A stretch of DNA of 64,000 nucleotides from Methylothermaceae bacteria B42. Lineage in GTDB: Bacteria; Pseudomonadota; Gammaproteobacteria; Methylococcales; Methylothermaceae. Positions 25,652 to 34,398 of this stretch are shown here, piece by piece. The stretch lies in NCBI GenBank assembly GCA_001566965.1, contig LSNW01000032.1:434001-498000 (forward strand), read 5' to 3'. The notes under the pieces are model-generated. The model was given only the letters and a program-made list of their open reading frames with translations. It did no database searches and had not been told where the DNA came from. How positions within the stretch are numbered: the stretch's first letter is position 1; each line of letters begins with the position of its first letter. The position numbers and the translations under genes were made by a program.

Positions 25652-27190
25652 ATGGTCATGACCGATAGTGTCGTCGAGCTATCCCGCTTGCAGTTCGCTA
25701 TCACTGCCTTGTACCACTTTTTGTTCGTACCGTTGACGTTGGGGCTGAGCTTTCTGCTGGCCATCATGGAGTCGGTCTATGTCATGACCGGCATTCCGGC
25801 TTACAAAGAGATGACCAAGTTCTGGGGAAAGTTATTCGGTATCAATTACGCATTGGGCGTGACTACCGGCCTGCCACTGGAATTCCAGTTTGGCAGTAAC
25901 TGGGCTTACTATTCCCATTACGTCGGCGACGTGTTTGGCCCGCTACTGGCGGCCGAGGGACTGATCGCCTTCTTTTTGGAGTCCACCTTCGTCGGCCTAT
26001 TCTTCCTCGGCTGGGAACGCCTCAGCAAACTTCAACATCTGGTGGTGACCTGGCTACTGGCCATTGGCGGCAGCCTGTCGGCGCTATGGATTCTCATCGC
26101 CAACGGCTGGATGCAACACCCCGTGGGGGCCGAATTCAATTTCGATACCCTGCGCATGGAGTTGGCCAGTTTCCCTGAGGTATTCTTCAATCCAGTGGCC
26201 CAGGTCAAATTTGTCCATACCGTGGCGGCAGGATACACCACTGGCGCCATGTTCATACTGGGCATCAGCGCTTGGTACCTGCTCAAGGGCAAGCATCTGG
26301 CCATAGCTCGGCGCTCGTTTGCCATTGCCGCGAGCTTTGGCCTGGCTTCCGTACTTTCGGTTATCGTGCTGGGAGACGAAAGTGGCTATAACGCCGGGGA
26401 AACCCAAAAGGTCAAGCTGGCGGCCATCGAAGCCGAGTGGGAAACCGAAGAACCACCGGCAGCCTTCACCCTGGTGGGCTTGCCTGATGATCAGGCCGAG
26501 ACTACCCGTTTTGCCATCAAGATTCCCTATGTGCTAGGCCTGATTGCCACCCGTTCGGTGGATGAGGAAGTGCTGGGGATCAAAGATCTACGCAAACGAG
26601 CCAGGCAGCGGATAGAAAATGGACTGATTGCCTATCAAGCATTGGAAGATTTACGCCGCAAGCCGGAGGACAATACTGCCCGCCAGTTGTTGGCCACTTA
26701 TCACGAAGACCTGGGCTACGCCCTATTATTGAAACGTTATCGTGATGATATCCTCAACGCCAGCGAAAAAGAAATCGAACAGGCGGCCCATGACAGTATT
26801 CCCAAAGTAGCACCCTTGTTCTGGACATTCCGCGGCATGGTGTTTGCTGGCTTTGCCATGTTATTTATTTTCGCCGCCGCATTCTACTATTGCGCCCGGC
26901 GCGTGGCTGGTCAGCAACGCTGGCTGCTGAAACTGGCCTTCTATGGCATCCCCTTGCCTTGGATCGCTTCCGAACTAGGGTGGTTCGTGGCTGAATACGG
27001 CCGCCAACCCTGGACCATCAGTGGCATATTACCTACATTCTTAAGTGCCTCCAATCTCCAGCACGGTGATGTGCTCCTCACCATAAGCGCTTTCGCGGCC
27101 TTCTATTCAATTCTGTTGGTAGTGGAGATGTTTCTGATGATCCGCACTATCCGACAAGGACCGGAAGCCTCTGCAACAGCAACCGCATAG
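25652..27190 (+). CDS. cydA: Cytochrome bd ubiquinol oxidase subunit I
   Basis: 512 residues. It has the haem ligand region ALYHFLFVPLTLG, the proton-path acids FFLESTFVG, the KFVHTVAAG histidine, and a long Q-loop with GDESGYNAGETQKVKLAAIEAEWE very close to E. coli CydA, so this is the long-Q-loop (bd-I) type. GGAGGAGG precedes the ATG by six bases. It oxidises quinol and reduces oxygen without pumping, and is insensitive to sulfide in characterised members, which makes sense beside SQR. Confidence 0.97.
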   Translation: MVMTDSVVELSRLQFAITALYHFLFVPLTLGLSFLLAIMESVYVMTGIPAYKEMTKFWGKLFGINYALGVTTGLPLEFQFGSNWAYYSHYVGDVFGPLLAAEGLIAFFLESTFVGLFFLGWERLSKLQHLVVTWLLAIGGSLSALWILIANGWMQHPVGAEFNFDTLRMELASFPEVFFNPVAQVKFVHTVAAGYTTGAMFILGISAWYLLKGKHLAIARRSFAIAASFGLASVLSVIVLGDESGYNAGETQKVKLAAIEAEWETEEPPAAFTLVGLPDDQAETTRFAIKIPYVLGLIATRSVDEEVLGIKDLRKRARQRIENGLIAYQALEDLRRKPEDNTARQLLATYHEDLGYALLLKRYRDDILNASEKEIEQAAHDSIPKVAPLFWTFRGMVFAGFAMLFIFAAAFYYCARRVAGQQRWLLKLAFYGIPLPWIASELGWFVAEYGRQPWTISGILPTFLSASNLQHGDVLLTISAFAAFYSILLVVEMFLMIRTIRQGPEASATATA

Positions 27191-27201
27191 GAGAATAAAC
27201 G

Positions 27202-28323
27202 ATGGATTACGATACTCTGAAAGTGATCTGGTGGTTAATCGTTGGTTTTTACATGATCGGATTTGCCCTCACCGTCGGCTTTGATCTAGGTATTGCCATG
27301 TTGCTGCCTATTCTTGGAAAGTACGACACCGAGCGCCGCACCATTATTGCGACGGTAATGGGCACCTGGGAAGGTAATCAGGTTTGGCTGGTGACGCTGG
27401 GGGGAATCTTGTTCGCGGTCTGGCCGCTGGTCTATGGCGCGCTGTTTTCCGGGCCTTACCTGGCTATTATGGCGCTGCTGTTTTCCCTGTTGTTGCGCCC
27501 AGCCGGCTTCGATTTCCGGGATAAACTCACAGTGCCAGCTTGGCGGCGTTTCTGGGATTGGGCGCTATTCGCCGGCGGGCTATTGCCTGCCCTGCTGCTT
27601 GGCGTCGTCATTGGCAATATCCTCCTGGGGCTGCCATTCCGCTTTGACCAAGATTTGCGGATGACTTATGAAGGTGGCTTCTTTGATCTGCTGCATCCGT
27701 TTGCTTTACTGTGCGGAGTGATTACTACCGCGCTGTTGGTACTCCATGGCGCCAATTTTCTCCAGTGTCGGACTTTGGGGAGCATTTGTTTTAGAGCCAG
27801 AACCGCCGCCACTGTTGGCGCTTTGGTGGCGGTTGCTGGCATGGTGATAGCGACCCTCAGCCTGTTTGCCATCGATGGCTATGCCATCACCGCCATGCCT
27901 GATCCAGCCAACACCTTGTCACCGTTGGAAAAACAGGTTCAACCAGTCAGCGCCGGGTGGCTTGCCAACTTTCTCCACCACCCCTGGATGTTACTGGCGC
28001 CAGTGACTGCCATGGGCGGCACATTGATGGCGGCGGCCTTCGCCCGCCAATTCATCCCAGCTCTGGCATTTTGGACCAGTGGCGCAGCTCTGGCGGCCAT
28101 TTTGCTGACTGTCGGCCTTGCCTTGTTTCCTTTTCTGCTGCCTTCATCCATAGATCCAAACAGTAGCTTGACGGTATGGGATGCCGCCTCTAGTTCATTT
28201 ACCTTGAAATTGGTATTTGCCTTTACCTTGATATTCATGCCCATCGTCATTGTCTATACCGGGTGGGTTTATCGGGTCCTTTGGGGACAAATCACGGCGG
28301 AAAATCTAGAAACCCATTCATGA
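27202..28323 (+). CDS. cydB: Cytochrome bd ubiquinol oxidase subunit II
   Basis: 373 residues and about eight to nine membrane helices, close to the E. coli CydB length. Conserved N-terminal FALTVGFDLGIAMLLP and GTWEGNQVWLV motifs are present. It starts 11 bp after cydA with a GGAGAA ribosome site and is followed 14 bp later by cydX. Confidence 0.97.
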   Translation: MDYDTLKVIWWLIVGFYMIGFALTVGFDLGIAMLLPILGKYDTERRTIIATVMGTWEGNQVWLVTLGGILFAVWPLVYGALFSGPYLAIMALLFSLLLRPAGFDFRDKLTVPAWRRFWDWALFAGGLLPALLLGVVIGNILLGLPFRFDQDLRMTYEGGFFDLLHPFALLCGVITTALLVLHGANFLQCRTLGSICFRARTAATVGALVAVAGMVIATLSLFAIDGYAITAMPDPANTLSPLEKQVQPVSAGWLANFLHHPWMLLAPVTAMGGTLMAAAFARQFIPALAFWTSGAALAAILLTVGLALFPFLLPSSIDPNSSLTVWDAASSSFTLKLVFAFTLIFMPIVIVYTGWVYRVLWGQITAENLETHS

Positions 28324-28337
28324 AAGGAGGAACAACG

Positions 28338-28496
28338 ATGTGGTATTTCGCGTGGGCTTTGGGTGTCGGTTTTGCATGTTCTTTCGCAATTCTCAACGCC
28401 ATGTGGCTGGAATTAAACTGCAATCTGGATGCGCCTCAAGCCAAGCCGGCGGAAGATGAGATTGTGTCTCGTTTCGGCAGGTGGCGGCGAGGTTAA
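28338..28496 (+). CDS. cydX: Cytochrome bd oxidase small subunit CydX
   Basis: 52 residues beginning MWYFAWALGVGFACSF, the CydX/YbgT signature, with one membrane helix. AAAGGAGG lies seven bases upstream of ATG 28338, so this start is clear. E. coli CydX is 37 residues; this one has an extra charged tail (QAKPAEDEIVSRFGRWRRG). It stabilises the haems of CydAB. Confidence 0.93.
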   Translation: MWYFAWALGVGFACSFAILNAMWLELNCNLDAPQAKPAEDEIVSRFGRWRRG

Positions 28497-28520
28497 TCTA
28501 TAACGGATAAAAAGCAAGCG

Positions 28521-28563
28521 ATTGGTTGAAATCCACCAACTCCCCTGGTGGATTTCAACCAAT
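28521..28563. repeat. 18-bp perfect inverted repeat after cydX, upstream of SulP-Ehr
   Basis: ATTGGTTGAAATCCACCA (28521-28538) and its exact inverse at 28546-28563 around a 7-nt loop. It lies 25 bp after cydX, as a terminator would, but has no T-run. Its centre is about 107 bp upstream of the predicted sigma-54 start of the next operon, so it could equally be the enhancer site for an activator. Confidence 0.6.
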
Positions 28564-28623
28564 ACCCCGTGGGTTACCCCCCAAAATCCTCGACTATAAC
28601 CCTAATTCAACCAAGCTTATATA

Positions 28624-28639
28624 TGGCATGGAAATTGCT
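28624..28639 (+). promoter_or_regulatory. Strong candidate sigma-54 promoter of the SulP-Ehr operon
   Basis: TGGCATGGAAATTGCT matches the consensus TGGCACG-N4-TTGCW at all but one defined position (T for C), with GG and GC exactly 10 nt apart. Predicted start near 28650, about 30 nt before the SulP ATG, with AGGAG in between as ribosome site. Confidence 0.7.
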
Positions 28640-28680
28640 TAACCAATATTTAGTGACACTGCAATAGGAGTTCGAGTCTC

Positions 28681-30582
28681 ATGTCCCAAACAGCCGCTGC
28701 ACTACCAAAAACCGGCCTGGCCGGCTTGAAGGAACACTGGCGCGAAGATCTTATCGCCGGATTCCAGATTTTTCTCATCGCCCTCCCCCTATGCCTGGGA
28801 ATTGCGATGGCCTCGAACTTTCCACCCATGGCAGGGATCATCGCCGCCTTTGTGGGGGGATTGCTCGTTTCCCGGATCAATGGTTCCTACATCACCATTT
28901 CGGGACCCGCGGCCGGACTGATTGTCGTTACCCTGGGGGCGGTGGAAAGCCTGGGACATGGGGATCCAATAGCAGGTTATCACGGCGCCCTGGCGGCGAT
29001 TGTCGTTGCCGGTCTTGTGCAAGTCTTGCTGGGTATCCTGCGCGCCGGCCGTTTCGTAGCCTTGGCGCCGGCTTCGGTAGTGCACGGCATGCTGGCGGCC
29101 ATCGGCATCATTATCATCGTCAAGCAATTCTACGTCATGCTCGATGTCAAGCCGGAAGGAGAATTGCTGGAAAACCTGGCCGCCATGCCGCATGCGTTCA
29201 CGGAGATGAACCCGGAAATCGCGCTCATCGGTTTCGTCAGCCTGGCAATCCTGATCGTTTGGGAAATCCTCAAGCCCAAGGTCAAACTATTACAGATCAT
29301 CCCTGCCCCTATTGTCGTGGTAGGTGTGGGGCTCGCTCTAAGTTTGTATTTCGATCTGGAGCACCACCACAAATACTCGTGGCACTCCACCTTTTATGAA
29401 GTCGGTCCTCAAGAGCTCCTGCCCGTTCCGCAAAGCTTTTTTGACGGCTTCGCCTTTCCGGATTTTTCCATGATCGGCACCGCCGCGTTCTGGATTGCGG
29501 TTATCAGTATCTGCTTGGTATCCAGTCTGGAGAGCCTGTTATCGGCGGCAGCCATCGACAAGCTCGACCCCTGGCAGCGCCAGAGTGATCTCAATAAAGA
29601 CTTGCGCGGTCTGGGCATCGGCACTTCGGTCTCGGGCGCCATCGGCGGTTTGCCGATGATTTCGGAAATCGTCCGTTCCACCGCCAACATCCAATTCGGC
29701 GCCCGCACCCAGTGGTCCAACTTTTTTCATGGCCTGTTCATGCTGGTATTCGTGGCCCTGTTTCCGCAAATCATCCACGAGATTCCCAAAGCGGCCCTGG
29801 CCGGGCTATTGGTGTTCACCGGCTACAAGCTGGCCTCGCCCCGGGAGTTCTACAAGACCTGGGAGATCGGCAAGGAACAACTATTCCTTTTCGTTCTCAC
29901 CATCATTGCCGTGCTCGCCACCGACTTGCTCATCGGGGTGGCGATCGGCATCGCCGCCAAAATCATCCTCCATGTCCTCCGTGGGGTCAATCTCAAACAG
30001 TTGTTCAAGATCTCCTTTGATCTCAAACAAACCGATCCCGATACCTATCACGTCAGTATTGACGGCGCCGCTATCTTTTCCAACTTCCTCGGCCTCAAGA
30101 CCGCTCTGGCGGAATTACCGTCAGGAAAGACAGTCATTTTCGACCTGACCCACGCCGACTTTATCGATCACACGGTGATGGAATTCCTCCACGAATTTTG
30201 TGAAGACTATGAGCGCCGCGGGGGGCACTGCGAAATCCACGGACTGGAACTGCACGAAGCCGCTTCCGAACACCCGTTGGCGGCCCGGCGGCAAGCTACT
30301 GAACGTCTGAAGAACGGCTTTTTAAAGATTGAAGACGAAGGCGACCGCACAATTGTAAAAATTGGTGGCGGCAAACTTTTGGAACGGCTCAACAAGGAAA
30401 TTCGCCAGGAGTTGGAACAACTGCCCAGAGACAAAAAGATCATTTTTGATTTGTCCGACGCCTGGTGTTTTGCCCAACCACCGCTGGATTATATCAATGC
30501 ATTTATCGACGAGCGTCCTAGTGGAACCTGCGAAGTCAGGGGTTTGGAGGGTAAACCTGTTGCCAGGGAAAAACGCTCATGA
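28681..30582 (+). CDS. SulP-family anion transporter with STAS domain(s)
   Basis: 633 residues. The N-terminal membrane domain of about 12-14 helices (20-430) has the SulP features: AGFQIFLIALPLCLGIAMASNFPPMAGI and NGSYITISGPAAGL. A cytosolic STAS domain follows (about 450-520, VIFDLTHADFIDHTVMEFL). A second STAS-like stretch is seen at about 556-625 (IIFDLSDAWCFAQPPLDYI), which is unusual. SulP proteins carry sulfate, bicarbonate or other anions, often with Na+ or H+. Its stop overlaps the start of the next gene by 4 nt, tying it to the Ehr-type complex. Bicarbonate import is a reasonable inference, not shown. Confidence 0.9.
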   Translation: MSQTAAALPKTGLAGLKEHWREDLIAGFQIFLIALPLCLGIAMASNFPPMAGIIAAFVGGLLVSRINGSYITISGPAAGLIVVTLGAVESLGHGDPIAGYHGALAAIVVAGLVQVLLGILRAGRFVALAPASVVHGMLAAIGIIIIVKQFYVMLDVKPEGELLENLAAMPHAFTEMNPEIALIGFVSLAILIVWEILKPKVKLLQIIPAPIVVVGVGLALSLYFDLEHHHKYSWHSTFYEVGPQELLPVPQSFFDGFAFPDFSMIGTAAFWIAVISICLVSSLESLLSAAAIDKLDPWQRQSDLNKDLRGLGIGTSVSGAIGGLPMISEIVRSTANIQFGARTQWSNFFHGLFMLVFVALFPQIIHEIPKAALAGLLVFTGYKLASPREFYKTWEIGKEQLFLFVLTIIAVLATDLLIGVAIGIAAKIILHVLRGVNLKQLFKISFDLKQTDPDTYHVSIDGAAIFSNFLGLKTALAELPSGKTVIFDLTHADFIDHTVMEFLHEFCEDYERRGGHCEIHGLELHEAASEHPLAARRQATERLKNGFLKIEDEGDRTIVKIGGGKLLERLNKEIRQELEQLPRDKKIIFDLSDAWCFAQPPLDYINAFIDERPSGTCEVRGLEGKPVAREKRS

Positions 30583-32774
30583 TCCGTAACCTCGTCACCC
30601 AAACCATCCACCGCGCAGGCCATCTGGCCGGGCGAACGCTGAAAGACACTTTTACCTTTTTCCGCCAGCGGCCTCAACTCGTCATGAGCCTGGCCGGCGC
30701 GGTACTGTTAATCACTGTGTATTGGCTCATTGCCGGAAAGGAGGCGGCCCTGCCCTTCACCCTGTTGGCGGTCATTTTTTCTCTGGCCTCGGGGTTTGTC
30801 GGTTTGGGCGCGGACCGTCATCCCCGTCTGCTGCGCCATACTTCCTTTGGCCTGTTGGGTTTATCCGGCATCGCCGGGTTACTGGGCGGCGGCACCGCCC
30901 TGATTGGCGGCGTCTCGCTGGATTTCAGCCTTCCCTTGGGGCTCCCTTGGCTGGCCTGGCATCTGCACCTGGATGCCCTGGCCGGCTTCTTTCTCTGCGT
31001 CATCAGCGTGGTTCTACTGGCAGTGGCACTGTTCGGCCCCCACTATGTCCAGGAATACGAACACGGCCCCCATCCCTTGTCCCTGTTGGCTCTGGCCACG
31101 GGTTTGTTCATTGCTGGCATGCAGCTGGTCCTGTTGGCCGCCGATGCCTTTTTCTTCATGATTGCCTGGGAGCTGATGTCGGTAGCCAGCTATTTTCTGG
31201 TGGCTTATAGCCACGAACACGCCGCCAACCGCCACGCTGCTTTTATCTATCTGCTGATGGCCGAAATCGGCGCCTTGCTTATCATTCTCGCCTATGGCGT
31301 CTTGGTGGGTTTTGGCGATGGCTTCACCTTCGAGCAAATGCGCCATGCCGAACTTACCCCTCTGTGGGCGGCGGTGGCCTTCGTCCTCGCCATGGCTGGT
31401 TTTGGCATGAAGGCCGGGATCGTTCCCCTCCACGCCTGGCTGCCGGAAGCCCATCCGGTCGCCCCTTCCCACATCTCGGCATTGATGAGCGGCGTGATGC
31501 TAAAAGTCGCGGTCTATGGCTTTATCCGTTTTACCTTCGACCTGGTCGGCCCGGAACACTTCCACTGGGGCTGGGGCGTGGCGGTACTGGTGGCTGGCGC
31601 CGCCTCCGCGGTTTTGGGCGTCCTCTACGCGCTGATGCAGCACAATCTCAAGCGTCTGCTCGCCTATCATTCGGTGGAGAATATCGGCATCATCTTCATG
31701 GGCTTGGGACTGGCCTTGCTGTTTTATAGCGATGGCAAACCCACCTTGGGCGCCATTGGCCTGATTGCCGCCCTCTATCACACCCTCAATCACGCCATTT
31801 TCAAAAGCTTGTTGTTTTTGGGCGCCGGGGTGATTTTGCAACGGACCCATGAAAGCGACATCGAGCACATGGGAGGGCTGATACACCGTATGCCAATCAC
31901 TGCGGTATGGTTTCTCGTCGGCTGCATCAGCATCTCGGCGCTGCCCCCCTTCAATGGCTTCGTTTCGGAATGGCTGACTTATCAGGCAGCCTTGCAGGTT
32001 TCTTCCCTCGATAGCGGTGTACTGCGCAGTTTTGTGCCGGTGACCGCTGCCATGCTGGCCCTCACGGGTGGCTTGGCGGCGGCCTGTTTCGTCAAGGTTT
32101 TCGGCGTGGTTTTCCTTGGCAAGCCCCGCAGTCATCATGCCCACCGGGCCCGCCGCCTCGAATCCACCAGCGCCCTGGCTGGCATGGGCTGGTTGGCGGG
32201 GCTGTGCCTGTTATTGGGTATTCTGCCAACACCCTTGGTTCGTCTGCTGGAGGGCGTCAGCCTGCAACTGACCGGTGCGGGATTGCCGGAAAGCGCCAGC
32301 CGCGGATGGCTCTGGCTGGCGCCGGTTTCTCCCGAAAATGCATCCTACGCCGCGCTACTGGTCATGCTGGCCATGGGGCTAGCCTGGCTTTTGAGCTACG
32401 AATGGCTGCATCCCGGCCATGAACATCCCGAGCGCCAGGCTTATCCCTGGGACTGCGGTTTCGGGGAACTTAATGCGCGGATGCAGTACACCGCCAGCGC
32501 CTTCGCCATGCCCTTCCGGCGTATTTTTGCCGATACCCTGATAGTTCACGAAGATATCGACAAAAACACTACCGGCCCGGACCAGCTCAAGGTGACGGGT
32601 ATCCGCTACCATCTCCACGTCAGCGACCTTCTATGGCTGTGGTTTTATGAACCGGTGGCAAAATTACTCCACTGGGCGGTGCGCCGAGTAGGGAAAATCC
32701 AGACCGGCAACATCCGCGTCTATCTGGGCTATTCCTTTTTCACATTAATCTTTCTGTTATGGGTGATTAGCTGA
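30579..32774 (+). CDS. Ehr complex antiporter-like subunit (HyfB/NuoL-type)
   Basis: Membrane subunit of 731 residues with about 16-18 helices and the Mrp/NuoL core: FMIAWELMSVASYFLV, MKAGIVPLHAWLPEAHPVAPSHISALMSGVM and LLAYHSVENIG, including the conserved Glu in WELMS and the Lys in MKAG. The C-terminus contains DIDKNTTGPDQLK and a final helix. It resembles HyfB of hydrogenase-4 (about 670 residues). It probably moves H+ or Na+ for the complex. Coupled upstream to SulP (4-nt overlap) and downstream to the HyfC-like gene (1-nt overlap). Confidence 0.88.
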   Translation: MIRNLVTQTIHRAGHLAGRTLKDTFTFFRQRPQLVMSLAGAVLLITVYWLIAGKEAALPFTLLAVIFSLASGFVGLGADRHPRLLRHTSFGLLGLSGIAGLLGGGTALIGGVSLDFSLPLGLPWLAWHLHLDALAGFFLCVISVVLLAVALFGPHYVQEYEHGPHPLSLLALATGLFIAGMQLVLLAADAFFFMIAWELMSVASYFLVAYSHEHAANRHAAFIYLLMAEIGALLIILAYGVLVGFGDGFTFEQMRHAELTPLWAAVAFVLAMAGFGMKAGIVPLHAWLPEAHPVAPSHISALMSGVMLKVAVYGFIRFTFDLVGPEHFHWGWGVAVLVAGAASAVLGVLYALMQHNLKRLLAYHSVENIGIIFMGLGLALLFYSDGKPTLGAIGLIAALYHTLNHAIFKSLLFLGAGVILQRTHESDIEHMGGLIHRMPITAVWFLVGCISISALPPFNGFVSEWLTYQAALQVSSLDSGVLRSFVPVTAAMLALTGGLAAACFVKVFGVVFLGKPRSHHAHRARRLESTSALAGMGWLAGLCLLLGILPTPLVRLLEGVSLQLTGAGLPESASRGWLWLAPVSPENASYAALLVMLAMGLAWLLSYEWLHPGHEHPERQAYPWDCGFGELNARMQYTASAFAMPFRRIFADTLIVHEDIDKNTTGPDQLKVTGIRYHLHVSDLLWLWFYEPVAKLLHWAVRRVGKIQTGNIRVYLGYSFFTLIFLLWVIS

Positions 32775-33715
32775 TGGCTTGGATTCTCAATCTTATACAA
32801 GTGGCCCTGTTTGTCGCCGCAGCGCCCCTGCTGGCCGGCTGGATCAAGAAGCTCAAATGTTGGAGTCAGAACCGCCGGGCGCCTTCCATCCTTCAGCCTT
32901 ACCGGGATCTTTCCAAGTTGCTGCGGAAGGAAACCGTGGTAGCGGAGAACGCTTCGTGGATTTTTCACATGGCGCCCTACATCATCTTTTCGGTGGCGGT
33001 ACTGGCGGCGGCCATCGTTCCCTTGGTGGCGGTGCAATTGCCCACGGCCCGGATGGCCGACGTGATTGTATTGGTCGGTTTTTTCGGTCTGGCCCGGTTC
33101 TTTCAGGCCCTGGCGGGGCTGGATATCGGCACCGCTTTTGGCGGCATGGGATCGTCACGGGAAATGACCATCGCTTCCCTCGCGGAACCGGCCATGCTAA
33201 TGGCGATATTCACGCTGGCGGTCTCCATGTCCACCACCAATCTTTCGGCGGCTATTGAAACCTTGCTTCATGAACCCCTGACCATCCGCCCCTCCTTTGT
33301 TTTCGCGGGGCTAGGCCTGGCCCTGGTGGCGATTGCCGAGACCGGGCGCATTCCGGTAGACAATCCCGCCACCCATCTGGAACTTACCATGATCCACGAG
33401 GCCATGATTCTCGAATATAGCGGCCACCACCTTGCTTTGATTGAATGGGCGGCGCAAATCCGCATGGCCATTTACGCGGTACTGTTGGTCAATATCTTCC
33501 TGCCCTGGGGACTGGCGGTTAATTTCACCTGGACAGCCTTGGGCTGGGGGGTGCTGGCGGTTACGGGCAAATTAATTCTCTTGGCCGTGGTTTTGGTTCT
33601 GGCGGAAACGGCGCTCGCCAAAATGCGTCTATTCCGGGCGCCTCACTTTCTCGGCTTCGCTTATTTACTTGCCTTGCTGGGCATGCTCACCCACGTGATT
33701 ATGGAGGTTGGCTAA
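32774..33715 (+). CDS. Ehr complex NuoH/HyfC-type membrane subunit
   Basis: 313 residues with eight or so helices. Conserved NuoH/HyfC features: QPYRDLSKLLRKE near the N-terminus, FGGMGSSREM in the middle, and AETGRIPVDNPATHLELTMIHEAM, the loop that faces the hydrophilic arm. It anchors the electron-transfer subunits to the membrane part. It overlaps the preceding stop by 1 nt (TGATG) and the next start by 1 nt (TAATG). Confidence 0.92.
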   Translation: MAWILNLIQVALFVAAAPLLAGWIKKLKCWSQNRRAPSILQPYRDLSKLLRKETVVAENASWIFHMAPYIIFSVAVLAAAIVPLVAVQLPTARMADVIVLVGFFGLARFFQALAGLDIGTAFGGMGSSREMTIASLAEPAMLMAIFTLAVSMSTTNLSAAIETLLHEPLTIRPSFVFAGLGLALVAIAETGRIPVDNPATHLELTMIHEAMILEYSGHHLALIEWAAQIRMAIYAVLLVNIFLPWGLAVNFTWTALGWGVLAVTGKLILLAVVLVLAETALAKMRLFRAPHFLGFAYLLALLGMLTHVIMEVG

Positions 33716-34398
33716 TGGAAGCACTCGAACCCCTCTACGGACAAGCGGTATTTTTATTGGCCGCCTTAATTTTGTTCACTTCGTTCGTGATGCTGGCGCA
33801 AAGCCGCGTCACGACCCTGGTCAACCTGTTCGCCCTTCAGGGATTGCTGCTAGCGGCCACCACTGCTCTGGTAGCTTTAGTGCAAGATACGCCCCATTTA
33901 TTGATTTCCGCAGGGCTGACCTTTGCCCTGAAGGCGGTCTTGATACCGTTACTCTTGCATTGGTTGATCTTGCGCATGGGACTGCACCGTGCCGAGGATG
34001 AAGTCAAACGGCCTTTGCAATTACTGCTGGGGGCCGCCTCGATTGTGGTATTCAGCTACTACGTGACCTTGCCGGTAGTTCAATTGTCTGAACTGGAAAC
34101 CCGCAATATCATCGCCACCAGCGCCGCGACGCTATTGCTGGGCATGTTGTTGATGATCTCTCACCGCCAAGCCATCAGTCACGTGGTGGGATTCATGGCC
34201 ATGGAAAACGCCCTGTTCTTCTCCGCCGTCGTCGCCACTTACGGCATGCCGCTGGTGGTGGAACTGGGGGTGGCTTTTGATGTCATGGTGGCGGCGGTGA
34301 TTTTTGGGGTATTCTTTTTTCAAATCCGGGAAAGCATCGATTCCCTGGACGTGGACCGTCTCAGCCGCCTGACAGAAACCGAGGAGCCAGAAGCATGA
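33715..34398 (+). CDS. Ehr complex HyfE-type subunit
   Basis: 227 residues, about six helices, with a NuoK-like C-terminal part (GLLLAATTALVALVQDTPHLL and MAMENALFFSAVVATYGMP) and a charged tail (LSRLTETEEPEA). It corresponds to HyfE, the NuoK-like subunit of hydrogenase-4-type complexes. Overlaps the next gene by 4 nt. Confidence 0.85.
   Translation: MEALEPLYGQAVFLLAALILFTSFVMLAQSRVTTLVNLFALQGLLLAATTALVALVQDTPHLLISAGLTFALKAVLIPLLLHWLILRMGLHRAEDEVKRPLQLLLGAASIVVFSYYVTLPVVQLSELETRNIIATSAATLLLGMLLMISHRQAISHVVGFMAMENALFFSAVVATYGMPLVVELGVAFDVMVAAVIFGVFFFQIRESIDSLDVDRLSRLTETEEPEA

Noticed and set aside
28500-28570. The 18-bp inverted repeat as a CRISPR or attachment site
   Set aside because: It occurs once, is a perfect hairpin beside cydX, and is better explained as terminator or activator site.
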